The notes under the pieces: generated by a model
The model's input: the letters and a program-made list of their open reading frames with translations, nothing else
Told to the model about the DNA's origin: nothing
The model's database searches: none
From: Callaeas wilsoni
Lineage: Eukaryota; Chordata; Aves; Passeriformes; Callaeidae
Length of the DNA: 64,000 bases
Assembly (NCBI GenBank): GCA_013398955.1
Contig: VWPU01014195.1
Coordinates: forward strand, 29,958-93,957
Reading direction: 5' to 3'
Shown: in pieces, positions 33,371 to 45,068 of the stretch
Layout: each line of letters begins with the position of its first letter
Numbering within the stretch: position 1 is the stretch's first letter
Translations under genes and position numbers: made by a program

Positions 33371-36300
33371 TCCAGGGAAGGTGAATCACCCTCCATTAGA
33401 CAGCTGTCCATGGGCTGAATCGTTTGCTGGGTACGTCTCCTCCATTAATTGCAGAGTTTAGGTGACTAGTTTGGACAAGATGCTTAATTTTTAGATAGCC
33501 AAAGTGCAGGAAAACAAACCCAGCTCAAATCCCTCTCTGCCTCAGCCACTGATCTGTAAAGAACAGTGATTTGTGTGCTCGAGTTTTGCTGGTGAGCTCT
33601 TCCCGGAGTGGCCTGCCTGGAGCTGGTGCTCCAGTGTTCACGGAAAAAGGGATTCCAGGTGGTTTTTATGTTCATCACAGTAACAGACGCGATTTGGAGC
33701 TGCAGGTGGCAGAGCTATCGAACTTCAGGTTGTGCTTTTGAGGCAGTTGATTGTTTTCATGAGGAGTAAAAGGGGAGGCAGTTTCTTGGAGGAAACAACC
33801 GAGATCACCATATTCCATGTACTGTGTTGTCCTTGAAATCTCGTTCCTCAGCCTCTGGAAGTTCCAGAGGGCAGGGATTGTAGTTACTGAGGTATATTGT
33901 GCTAAAGGATCAGCAAAATTCACCCAAAGTGGTTCTGGCTTTTAAGATTTCTCATCAAAATCATAATTGGAGAAGGAGGTTTCCAAATTTATCTCTTGGA
34001 CTTCCTTCAGCAGTCGTTTGCAAGTGCCCAGGCACCACGGAAAGCCACATTCATTTAGGATTTTGTTCATGTTTTTGCTTTCAAAAGTGAGCAATAATTA
34101 ACAGTAATTACAAGAAAAAGCCTGATTTACTCACTTTGCTTTCCCTGCAGCATCCTTTTAGATTTGTCACCAAACAACAGCTGTTTATTTTTATTGTGAG
34201 GAACCTCTGGAAAATATTTACAAACAGGCACAGTGCTACTCAGACACCAGCAGAGGAGAAATCAACAGCCCAGTTTGACTTCCAAGCACAAACACAACAT
34301 GGAAACCCTCTTGCCCTGCAGCTTTTTGGCTCAGGACAGTCGAAACCTTCCTTTGGGAAGAGATGCCAGGTGTTATCACTCGGATCTGAGCCCCGTACAG
34401 TTCACATTGGGCATTTCCATTCCCACTTCCCATTTCCTCTCCTGCAGATCCTCATGGAAGCCCTGACAACCCCCCCAGATCGTCACCACAGGGCTTTTTC
34501 CTCCAGACAGAACCCAGCGGGTCGAGCCACCGAGACGTCCTGGTCCTCAAAGCCAACCCGGCAGCGACCTCGCACTCCATCCAAGCTCACCCCGGCCGTG
34601 GGCAGAGGCTCCGCTGGGCTCGGGGTGGGATCTGATCACATTTTGTTTGTTCCTTTGCCAGGTTCTGGCTGGGTTTGAAGCCGTGACTCCATCGGGGCCA
34701 CGCCGGGTCTCTCTCAGAGCGTCTCGTGGAGCGTCTCGCGCGGCTCTCCCGGCTCGGGCGGCTGCCTGGGCTCGGGGGATGGATTGGGGCTTTGATCAGC
34801 GCCGTGATTTGCAGGACAAGCCTGCGAAGGGCGCTTGTGCTCGCGGTGTGCTTTGTGTCGATGCACGTTGCCACAGGGTCCCGGTGGATGTGCTGCTCTC
34901 CCGTGGGAATATCCCCCTGCCTGCTCGGCCAGCTCTCCCTAGGGCTTGTTCGGTAGGAAAGACTAAGAAACAGCTGCCCGAACACCTTGAGAGAAGAAGG
35001 CAGACAGAACCGTCCATTTTTGTCCTTTAACTCATAAAACAAGGCAGAAAACACAGTTCACACACAAACTGGCAACCCCCAGGAGCTGGCAGCTCCTCAT
35101 TCCCCTACGGCTGGAAGCGAGAAACCACAGTTTCTAAAATACATCTGTTCTTTTAAAAATAAAGGTTATTCCCACTTCTTTTCACTCAGAACAACAAGTA
35201 GGAACAACAAAAAACGAAAGCTTTGCAACCACAAGAATGTCCTCATTGTTTTGTGCCCATCACTGGGTTTCCATAAATACCAGCCCAGCTGCTGCTGAAA
35301 TAATCTGAGAGTTTCTTGCTCTGTTCTGCTCTGCTCATGTGTCCACATTAAAAGTGCTGCTTTCACAAGGCCCAAATCCCTCTTTCCAACGCTCCGAATT
35401 TAGCATTCAGCACAGGCAGCTCAGCCATCCCTCAGACCATGACGTTTGTGAGTTATTTTGGGGGTTTGGCAGAGCCCTCAGCATCAGCCTCAGAGCAGCC
35501 CTTCAAAATGTGTGCTCAGCTAAATTCACGCCGTGTAAAAGAAATATTGAGAAGTCCAAGCAAGTCGCCCACCTTCCTTTCTGCCTCCCGTTTTACGGGA
35601 TTGCTTTCAACTCAAACACCCCGTGGGCGGAGAGATCCTCCTGCCTCATCCAAATGGACGTGGAGATGGATTATTGGGGTTCATTTGCATGCATTTGCAT
35701 CCCTCCAAAGAACATTTTTTGGGGGGGAGGGGGAATGTGTGCCTGACATTTCGCACAGAAAACTTCACGTGTTTCAGAATTCCGAGCATCCTCTGATTTC
35801 GAGGAATCCGGGGTGGTTGGGTTGGGAGGTATCAGCTGAGCCAGCAGGTTTGTAATTCCCTGTGGTCTGAGAGGGGCACAGGATGCACAGTCCAGTAAAA
35901 TCCAAGGAATTCCAGTCTAGGAAAGCAACCACAAATTTTAAAACACCGATTAAAACACCCAAGTAAGGGCTCGCTGTCCTGGAGGAAGCTGGAAGGCTAC
36001 AAGGAAGCCTACAAGGAGCAGAAATTCCTGAGGTGGCTGGCGGGATTTGGGTTTTTCAGATACCTGAAATGTGTCTAGAAACCCCCCAGAGTTGCCCAAG
36101 TTGCCCCAAGAAATGGAATTTTAGAAATCATCAGTGATTTGGCTCTCCCGTGGTGGCCTCTCCCCACGCAGGGACTGGCAGTAACAGCTCTGACGTTCCT
36201 TCAGCGTTCCCAGCACAATTCTATCACAACCCTTCATGTTTTTTATTCTAAAGTGGTTGGCAGCCACAGGAGCAGAATCTTATCCCTCATTGCCTTTGTT

Positions 36301-38987
36301 CTTTTTTCTTCCTGTTTTTATTTTATTGCTTTGCCTGTTGGGAATTTTTCCCTTTTTTTTTTGGATTCCAGATGAAGACAAGAGCAATGTGTCATCAATC
36401 TGTCCCTTCCAACACTTGCATGAAATGCTTCCCTGCTTGCAGAGTGGGTGGGAGAACCAGGATTTTTGTGGATAATCTCTATGCCAACAAGCAAACACTG
36501 CATTATGGATAACAACAAATAATGATTCACTGGGATGAGTCGGGAAGGGCTGGAAGTGCTGCTGGGCCTCAGACAAGTCCCCATCTCATGGAGTGGCCAC
36601 TGAATCTCCAATTCCTTCCTTCGGAGGGAACAAAATAAAGCAAAGCACAGAGCCAAGTTATGTTTTGAGGAGGAGAAGGGAATATTTATCGTCCCTGGAA
36701 AAACTCTGATGCCTGGCATCAACAGAATGTGAGCATGGTGCAGGCAGATAAGATAAAGAGCAATAAACTCCTTTTTAATTCAAAACTTTATTTGTCATCA
36801 GCAGTGTTACCTTGCTAGAGGACTTCTTATATATTCAGATGAATGTCACTTAATTTCAGAGCTTTCTGCCCAGTAAATGGAGAAATCTGGGTGTCTTGGA
36901 GGGTGATTCACCCCCTCTGGTTTTGTTTAGGATGGGATAAATTATTATTTGGCAGAACAGCCCATTTCCTTTGACTCTGACTGGGTAGAACTGCAATCTT
37001 TGATTTCAGATTTAAATATCTGATCAATACATTCAGATGAGATAAGCCCAGATTTATTTCTAGAAGATGGAAATTTGTTTTGCTTCGATTTTAGTTCATT
37101 CTCCTTTACTTTATAACAACTTTGTTCATATCTAGCATGAAAAATCCATCATTTCACTTTTGGAAAACAAACTTTCCTCAAGCCAAAATCCTCATCCAGG
37201 TTTACATCCTGCAGCACATTTATCAGGCCTGCTGATGGTGGTGCTCTCCTGGACATAGTGAGCAGCTAAATTAGCACAGCAATAAACACAAACAACCACA
37301 ATCACCATCAAAATGTTCATTTTCTCTGGGCTTTAGGAACTTTCTGGACATTCAAAGCCCTCCACGAGGTACCCAGGTGGTTTAAGATGGGTGGAAATAA
37401 AGGGAAAATTCTGGAGTTGATTTTTTTTTCTTTTTCATTTTCTTTTTCTTTTTTTTTGCGGTGAATTTGTACTTAATAACGACGAGGGACTGATGTTGAT
37501 TTCCACCCCGCTGGTTTCGAGGCGAGCCAGCAGAGCAGACTTACAAATCACTGCCTTTTGCCGACAGGACAGCGAGATGGCAACGCCAGGGGCAGGAATT
37601 ACTCGTGGTTTACTTAAGGAACGAGCCTGCATCATCAACAGAGGAAAAGCATCCAGCATCACTTCTACCAGGAGGGTGTGATCCAAGGAAAGCAAATAAG
37701 CAGCTTTGGAAATCTCAGAAGGAGCCTTCCCAGGGCACTCACAGGTCCTCTTGGAGGGAGGATCCGTGATCCATCATTCCCAGGCTCCCTGATCCTATCG
37801 GGCTGTTCAGAAGCAGAGCCGGTTTCATGTGGTGCCAGCCCGAGATGTAAACACTGCTCGGTGCCAGCCGGGAACATCACAGCCCTCGGGGCACGTGGGA
37901 ATGAGGAGGGGGTTATTTGGGAATAAATACCTCCTTGAGCCACTGGAAATCGTTCTTTCCAATCAATATCGTGCTGGTTTTTCAGCAACGGCTTCTGCAG
38001 GTCTGTAGCTGCCTGAAACCATCAAAAACAAGGGATGTGTTTGGCAGTTTCCAAGGATTTCAGGATCCTGGGATTGCCCCCCTAGGTGAGGGAAAACAAC
38101 TGCTGTCTTAAAGGCAGGGAAAACACGGCCAAGTTGTTCAAAGCAGAAAGGACCGATACCCTCCCACCGGGCACAAGGCACTGCAAAGGGACTTGGAATG
38201 GGATAAAAGGGACACATTTGTCGTAAGAGCAATAAAAGCTTCCACCAACAATAGCACGGGGGCACCAGGCATTAATAAAGCCATTAACTTTACCTAGGTT
38301 TTCTTAATCTCAATATTTCAATCAATAGCGGTTTGTATTTCTAAATCTTTTAAGATCTAAGAGATATTTCCAGCACCATAATTGGGCTGCAGGGTTTTAA
38401 AAGCTTTCCCAAAGAAGGGCTGGAGCTTGGCACAACATGGCAGCCACCTCTGGCTCTGCTATTCCCACCAAATTGTGGGAGAAAGTTCTTTTTCCCTCCA
38501 TGAGAAAGCCATGATCAGTTAAATGTCCCTGGGTTTGTGCCCCTCTGCCCGTGTGTGTCTGGAGTCAAAGAAATCAGGATCCCAAAATTAATCCTGTATT
38601 TTATTTCGGTGGGGACTGTCTGCTCCCTTTGAATACCATGGATTTCTTCATCAGCAAGATTCCTCAGGGAGCACATCCCCAGTTATTTACCCTGAGAGAG
38701 AGTTCACAGCCAGGCTGCTTGGGGTTTTTTCGCTCCTAAGCAACACCAATGGTTTTTTTTCTGTGTGCTGCAATCTCAGCTCCAGCCTTGTCAGTATCTG
38801 GCCTTATCTTAAAGAACTCCAAAGCAGGGTCAAAGGAGAGTAAACTCTCCCTCCAGAGAGCAAATATCAATTATTTAACCACCTCTTTGGGCAAGTTCAG
38901 GAGAGAAATGGCAAGGAAGTCAAAGCCTGCTTCTCCAGACAGAGCTGTTGTGCTTTGAACCCAGTGGTTGTTGTTACAGGACAAATT
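33371..38987. other. unique non-coding DNA, about 5.6 kb
   Basis: No gene or transposon is recognised. 34690-34800 is CpG-rich with a small internal duplication of AGCGTCTCG. 36720-37440 is AT-rich. 37480-37690 retains CpGs in AT-moderate sequence and looks constrained, but I cannot test this. Confidence 0.4.
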
Positions 38988-39195
38988 TAGACTGCCAGAG
39001 GGCAGGGTTAGATGAGATTTTGGGAAGGAATTGTTCCCTGGGAGGGTGAGAGGGCCCTGGCACAGGGAAGCTGTGGCTGCCCCTGGATCCCTGGGAGTGT
39101 CCAAGGCCAGGTTGGAGCACCCTGGGACGGGGGAAGGGGCAAAGAGATGAGCTTTGAGTTCCCCTCCAACCCAAACCAGTCTGGGATTCCATGAC
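38988..39195 (+). mobile_element. CR1 LINE 3'-end fragment, sense
   Basis: CAGAGGGCAGGGTTAGATGA, TTTTGGGAAGGAATTGTTCC, GGATCCCTGGGAGTGTCCAA, GGTTGGAGCACCCTGGGACG and CCCCTCCAACCCAAACC appear in order. Relative to the copy at 3198 it has internal deletions, including loss of the ACGGGGCTTGG part. Confidence 0.93.
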
Positions 39196-42100
39196 TGTGT
39201 CTCTGTTACTTTTGACTGCAAGAACAAATTGTCTCCTCCATGTTTGAGAGTCTGAGAGCACAATTCCATCAATCCTTATTCATGACTCTTCGCTGGGACT
39301 AAATTGCAGAGTGGGAGGTGAGATCTTGGAAATGAAGGGTGATTTTAGCACAGGAACTTCTGGGTGTAAAGTGCCGGTGGAGGTATTTTGGCTGGGAACT
39401 GAAATGAGGATTCTGACCATGAAAAGCCGAGAGGTCCTGGAGCAGGGTTGGAGCAGGGGCTGACACTCTGCCTTTAGGGCTGAACCCTAACCTTAAATCA
39501 AATCAATATGAGTGGATCCAGTGAAGACCAGTGGCTAATTCACACTTCCAAATCCCATGATAAATTTGAGAATAGCTCCCTGAAGCAGAAGCCTGTAAAG
39601 GATTTACAAACTCCTTCGTGTGGTCGGAGCAGTAGGGGATCAGTCTGGGTTCAAGGAGCCCGTGCGTTAATTCCTCACACTTTTACAATCCCCCTTCCCA
39701 CCCTTTTTGTATCAATAGCAACAATAATGTTCTGTTTGTGCATAATCCCTGCCTGAGCTTTCTGCTTTAGCGTCGTGCTCCTGACAACACGGTCCTGTTT
39801 AAATGCTCTGATCAGAAAACCCTCAATTACCTGCCAGAAAGGCTCTGCAGATACTGGGACGCTCTGAAATTACCCCAAGTTTCTAGAATTTAAGAGAGCA
39901 GCTCCTTTAATATCCCCTCTCAGCAGCACTGAGAGCTGAATTAGTCTTTTGAGAGCAGTTTCGCTTAATTAATTAAAATTTACGTGTTTGAAGAATAACC
40001 TCTGTAGCATCTGGAAAAGTTTCCATGGATTCATCAGGATTAAAGCAGGAAGGTCTGAGCTCCAAACCTTGACCGTTCCAGAGCTTCAGGGCACTGGTTT
40101 TGCACCACTCTGCAAAGTGTTTGTTTGATCCATGGCATCTCTTCCCGGTGAGGTCTGAGACGAGAGGATGAAGGCTGAAGGATCAGAAGGGATGAGTCAG
40201 GAAATGTTTTGCTTTTCCTATATTCCCCTCAGGGTGGAAATTTTGGAGGGATCCCTGCTGTAAGATAACATTGATTGCAATTTCTTACGTACTCTGTTTC
40301 AGCTAAGTGAAAAGAAAATAATGAGCCCACTGTTTGGCCATGGAGATTTGCCTGGTTTAAAAGAAAAACCAACCAAAACACAGCCCAAGTGTGTAAAAAG
40401 CAGGGAGTGAATCACTGGCAGTGGGAACTCTGTCAGAATTAGGAAATTAGGTTCATTAAAGGTGTGGTAACTTAATTTTCTATGCAAGCATGTAATGATG
40501 AGGGTTGGGCAGAAAAAAAAACGCTCAGACATCCAATTTAACACAAACCCACCCAAAGTTGGCAGGGCGGAGCTCCCCAGCTCAGCCCAACCTCCTGGCT
40601 CCCTCTCTGGGTTACTTTTGCTCTAAATAGGCCAAATTAGCCCCAGACTGGGTCCCCTCCATGTCCCCTTGATGGGAGCAGTTGGGATCTGGGGGTGCCA
40701 CTCCCCAAAGCCTCCGGAGGAGCCCCCACACAACTCCCTGCTCCCAGAGGGAGGAAGATGAATCCCAGGTGGAGCCATGGCCCTGCTTTGCCCTTGTCCC
40801 CTCCTGCTGCTGCCCCAGAAGGTCACAGACTCCTTGTTCTACATTTTTATCCATTTTTGTTCCACATTTTTATCCATTTTTGTTCCCAAGTGTCCACACC
40901 TGTGGCATCGGCCATTCCCTGACCCTTTTCCCTCATCCCCAGGACTGCGGTGGTGGCTTTTCCCCCGCTGAGTTGAGGCTTTTGGAGTGCTAATTTCTTT
41001 AAACCTTTCCACAATTGCACAAATGTGCTGGAGTCCTCTGATCCTCCTGTTAAGCATCAGCATTCCCTGTTGTTATGGATTCTCCAAGGCATATTTATGG
41101 ATAAGTGTGTGGTGGATGAAGGAGTCTCCCCTCTGGTCCCTGAGAGAAAACCTGGAGATGAAACCTCCTTTTCTCCCCAGACCGAGTCAATTTTCACCAC
41201 TTCTTGATTCAGACAAAGGCATAAAACCGAAGAAACTCCAGCCTCAACCTCACTTTGTGGTCCTTTTAACAACTAAAACTTCACAACTGCCTTCCAAATC
41301 ACTCTCATTGCCTCGCTTCTCCTTAAGACGCTTAAAATAAAATTAAAGAAAATTTGTTTCCCAAAGCAATTCTGCCATTTTACTCCTTTCTAATTTCCCT
41401 GTGGTTGCCCAGCCCAAACAGATCCCGGGTTAATTTACCAAGGGAGAAGGACTCACTCTGTTTATATCTATGTATTTAAAACAAGAACCCTGTCCATGTT
41501 CTCTAATTCTCAGTGTAGGGTTCCTTCTACAGCCAAAATTTCTGGTGGCCTATTAGCGCTACATAAAACCCTAAAGATTTCCTGTTCCAGCAGGCAGCAG
41601 GTTTGACAGAAAAGCTGAACTGGATCGTTCCAGGGAAAATCAGTTCAGGAGACACCAAAATGCCACCAAAGCTCTCTGCTGCCCGCGTGATCTTGTCCCC
41701 AGTCCTCAGCCCAGCGTGGTCCTGCTGTGCTTGGGAATTTGAGGGGTTTAGGGACCGTGGAGGGGTGTACGGATATTTTTGGGGTGGTGCTGCAGCCCTG
41801 AGATCCTGGGGGATGCTCAACCAGAAGTGAAGTGAAACACCTTCATGGCTTCGTTGGTAAGAACAGCAAGCAGGGGGTGAAATGTGGGAATTTGCATTTT
41901 GGGCGTCTCCTTTAGGATTCACAACCCAGCGCCCCTGTGAGCTGTGCCCAAAATCAGGATTAATTTCGTTCCAATTAACGTTCATTCCCAGCACCTCAAT
42001 CAAACTTCGAGCTGTGGCCTCCCAAGGAGGGGACGGGCTCCAAGGGACCCTCCAGGAACTGCAGCTCCATCCTCTTCACCATGGGCTGAGGGAGCTCCAG

Positions 42101-42798
42101 GGGCCCCAGAGGAGTGGGGCAGGTGACCGGGGCTCACGGGGATTTTTTTGACACTGCACATTTCACATTTGCTGTGTTTTCATTTCACCTCCTGGAAGCC
42201 GTGAGGGTGAACACTATTAAAATTGGAAAAGAAAAAAAAAATAAAACAAAAATTTAAAAAAAGGGCAAAAAGAAAACAGCGCAAAGCAACAAGGGAGGTT
42301 TCTGTCCAAAAAAAAGTCCGAAACTGGCTCCAATTGGACCTGGGTACGGAAATGCTGGAACTTGTACCCTCCAGTGGCAAAATAAAACAGGCTACCATTA
42401 TTAGAAATTTTCTACAGCTAAAGATGTAACATCATAGCTAAATTCAGTCAGAGACAGGTCGAGCAACAAAAACCAGGAGCCAAGGCAGTCTAGTCTGGTC
42501 TGAAACCTGATTCAGGCACCAGATTATGAATAGATTTAACTGGTTTGCCAAATGAAAATGTAGATTTTGGCAGTGTTTGGGCTCCTTTTATTTTTTTATG
42601 TTTTTGGTGTGCTATATGTGGAGTCCTATTGCGCGCTGTGGGGATATGAGAAAAGAGCCTTTTTATATTATATAACTGCTGGAGGCTCGTGCGAGTGTGT
42701 CTGGAACAGAAAAAACACCCTTAACCCCATAAGTGCCAAAAAGGAGCTCTGCCCGAGGGCCCCTCGTGAAGGACCACACTCAGCACCACGGATCCCTG
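39196..42798. other. unique non-coding DNA, about 3.6 kb
   Basis: No gene is recognised. It contains a two-copy 23-bp repeat (40841-40886) and an A-rich stretch near 42225-42270. Confidence 0.45.
40841..40886. repeat. two exact 23-bp tandem copies
   Basis: ACATTTTTATCCATTTTTG plus TTCC occurs at 40841-40863 and again at 40864-40886, identical. A small recent slip duplication. Confidence 0.93.
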
Positions 42799-42948
42799 GT
42801 GGCTGCCACATCCCTGGAAGTGTCCCAGGCCAGCTTGGACTGGGCTTGGAGCACCCTGGGACAGTGGAAGGTGTCCCTGCACGTGGCTGGGGGGTGGATG
42901 AGATGATCCTTAAGGTCCCTTCCAACCCAAACCGTTCTGGGGTTTTGT
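42799..42948 (+). mobile_element. CR1 LINE 3'-end fragment, sense
   Basis: ACATCCCTGGAAGTGTCCCA, GGGCTTGGAGCACCCTGGGA, AAGGTGTCCCTGCACGTGGC and GGTCCCTTCCAACCCAAACC appear in CR1 order. 5'-truncated. Confidence 0.93.
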
Positions 42949-43100
42949 GTTCACAGCCAAACGGGTTCCACCTTTCCATAGAAGCCCGTCCTGGGCATGT
43001 CCAGCACCCCCTGCAAGGCTGGCTCAGGTAGGGAACTGTCTGCCCACCCTTTGGGGGTAACAGCTCACACTGGGGGCCTCCTCCTTCCTTGGGCATTTGT
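42949..43100. other. short unique spacer
   Basis: Separates a sense CR1 from an antisense CR1 terminus. No feature is recognised. Confidence 0.5.
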
Positions 43101-43170
43101 AGAATCGAAGAATCACAGAAGATCCTGAGCTGGAAGGGACCCACGAGGCTCTTCAAAGTCCAGCTCCTGG
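43101..43170 (-). mobile_element. short CR1 3' terminus, antisense (CTGAGCTGGAAGGGACC type)
   Basis: AGAATCGAAGAATCACAGAAG, then ATCCTGAGCTGGAAGGGACC, CACGAGGCTC and GTCCAGCTCCTGG matches the antisense 3' end of the CR1 subfamily also seen at 16449-17549 and 43604. Confidence 0.85.
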
Positions 43171-43603
43171 ATTGGTCGTGCATTGATTAATTATAGTGAG
43201 AAAACACATTTATCTGTCTATTTGCCATGGAAATCCTCTGTAGAATTATCTGAAACACCTCCGAGAGAGACAGATGGGTATTTCAAGGTGAAAAAACACT
43301 TTTTAAATGCCATGGGGCTCACATGTAGAGCAGGAAAAACGAGCAGGAGATCTCTGGAGGTGCCTTTGGTGATAGATTCCAGCTCTCCATGGTCGGTGTT
43401 CGCTCCGATTCCCTTCAGCTACATGAGCTAGGCAGGAATAAAAAAGGTAGAAGTTCCAAAAGGAAAACACAACGGAGCAGGGGATTGTCAGGGGAGCAGG
43501 GAGCAGATCCCTGCTCCGTGCCTGCTCCTTGGGCCGGCTCCTTCCCCCAGGAGTCCATCCAGTCACAGAGTCACCACCCGCCCCAGAGCGCCCCGGCGAC
43601 CCT
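43171..43603. other. unique spacer between two CR1 pieces
   Basis: No gene is recognised. About 430 bp. Confidence 0.5.
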
Positions 43604-43778
43604 CAGAGTCACACCCTGGAGTGTCCTGAGCTGAAAGGGACGCACGAGGATCGGCCACACCAAATCCTGGCCTCGCACAGGACACCCCAAAATCCCACCC
43701 TGTGCCTGAGAGCATTGTCCAAACACTCCCTGAGCTTCGGCAGTGTCTGGCTGTGACCTCTTCCCGGGGAGCCTGCTC
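43604..43778 (-). mobile_element. CR1 LINE 3'-end fragment, antisense
   Basis: CCTGAGCTGAAAGGGACGCA, CGCACAGGACACCCCAAAAT, CCCACCCTGTGCCTGAGAGC, ATTGTCCAAACACTCCCTGA and GCTGTGACCTCTTCCCGGGG match antisense CR1 of the same class as 43101. The two lie in the same orientation 430 bp apart and overlap in CR1 coordinates at the terminus, so they are separate insertions or a duplication. Confidence 0.9.
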
Positions 43779-44926
43779 CTATTTACCATCAGCTCTCCCA
43801 CTCCAAGGGATGTTTTGTTGGAGCCTGGCAGCAGGACCCCTCTCCACGAGGCCATCCTCAGGTCACACCAAACCTAAAGGAGACATTTCTCACCTCAGCC
43901 CCTCTTCCTGCGCTCTCCGTTTTCTCTTCTGTGTCGCTGTTTAACTCAAACCCCCCAAAAGGGCCGGAAGCCCCTCGGCCAGCGGCGGCCAGGTGCGCAC
44001 AGGGGACAGCGGGACAGCGCGGTGCGGAGAGCAGGGACAGCTCAGAGCAGCACGTTTCACACCGGGCTGGAGCATCACCGAGGAGAATCCACATGCTGCT
44101 CGGGACGTTCATTAATCATCCAGCTAATTTGTTTTTACACAGGAGCGCTGACAGCAAACGAATGTTATTGTAGCAGCAGCGCTGCATAATCCCGACTATT
44201 ATGGGTTTAGCAAACGACTGCTCTGTGTTCACTGCTGCTCCTTTCTCCGTCCAACTGCAATTGTAAATTGTAAATATATCTATTTTTATTCCCATCTGCT
44301 GAAAGGAGCAGCCCCACCAGCTGTGGCCAGGGGGATGAAAGGATTGCTGCTGTCTGTTTCTTCCTCCTCCCTCTGGTCCTTATCGCAGGAACATGAGTTG
44401 AAATCTGGCCCAGAATTTACTGAGTGTTCAGAGACTTTTTATGAGGCGATGCTTTCGCAGGCTGCTATTGAGAATATATATATTTATATCCATGTACACA
44501 CGTGGATTATTGTGGCTGAGGTTATTTCTCCAGTAAATCTCTCTCCTATTTGTACACAATGTGCACAGGCAGCATTCACACGAGAGAGGAAAATAATCCA
44601 GTGGTTAAGGTTAACTTGGGATTTGAGAGGCCTAGGTTAATTCTGCCTTCTGCCACAGCCTTCATTTTAATACACATTATATATTTATATTTATATGCAC
44701 CATGAAAAGGGCACAGAGGACACAGTCTGAATTGTCCTTCAAAAGCAGACCTGAATCCTCACTAGCCTTGGTTTTTTTGCTCTTCAGGGAGGGAATCCAC
44801 GTTCAGCAAAGGGTTTTGATGAGCTTTGATCCTCATGGGACAGGGGTAGGCTTGGACACATCCTTCAGGCCAAGAAAACCCCACCCAGCCCTTCCTTTCT
44901 GCAGCATTGGCTGAAATAGACCTGGG
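43779..44926. other. unique non-coding DNA
   Basis: No gene is recognised. 44090-44215 mixes CpG-containing and TTAAT-type motifs (for example CATTAATCATCCAGCTAATT) in a way seen in conserved non-coding elements. This is unproven. Confidence 0.4.
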
Positions 44927-45068
44927 AATCATGGAATCATGGAAAGGTTTGGGTTGGGAAGGGACCATAAATCTCATCTCATTCCACTCACTGCCAGGGC
45001 AGGGACAACTTCCACTGTCCCAGACTGATCCAAGCCCCGTCCAGCCTGGCCTTGGACACTTCCAGGCC
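44927..45068 (-). mobile_element. CR1 LINE 3'-end fragment, antisense
   Basis: AATCATGGAATCATGGAAAGG, TTTGGGTTGGGAAGGGACC, GGGCAGGGACAACTTCCACT and AAGCCCCGTCCAGCCTGGCC then TTGGACACTTCCAGG follow antisense CR1 order. Confidence 0.93.

Noticed and set aside
34647..35030. 127-codon + frame preceded by a splice-acceptor-like TTTGCCAG
   Set aside because: The Arg/Ala-rich part reflects a CpG-rich stretch, opposing frames are equally open, and no family is recognisable; one acceptor-like motif is not evidence of an exon.
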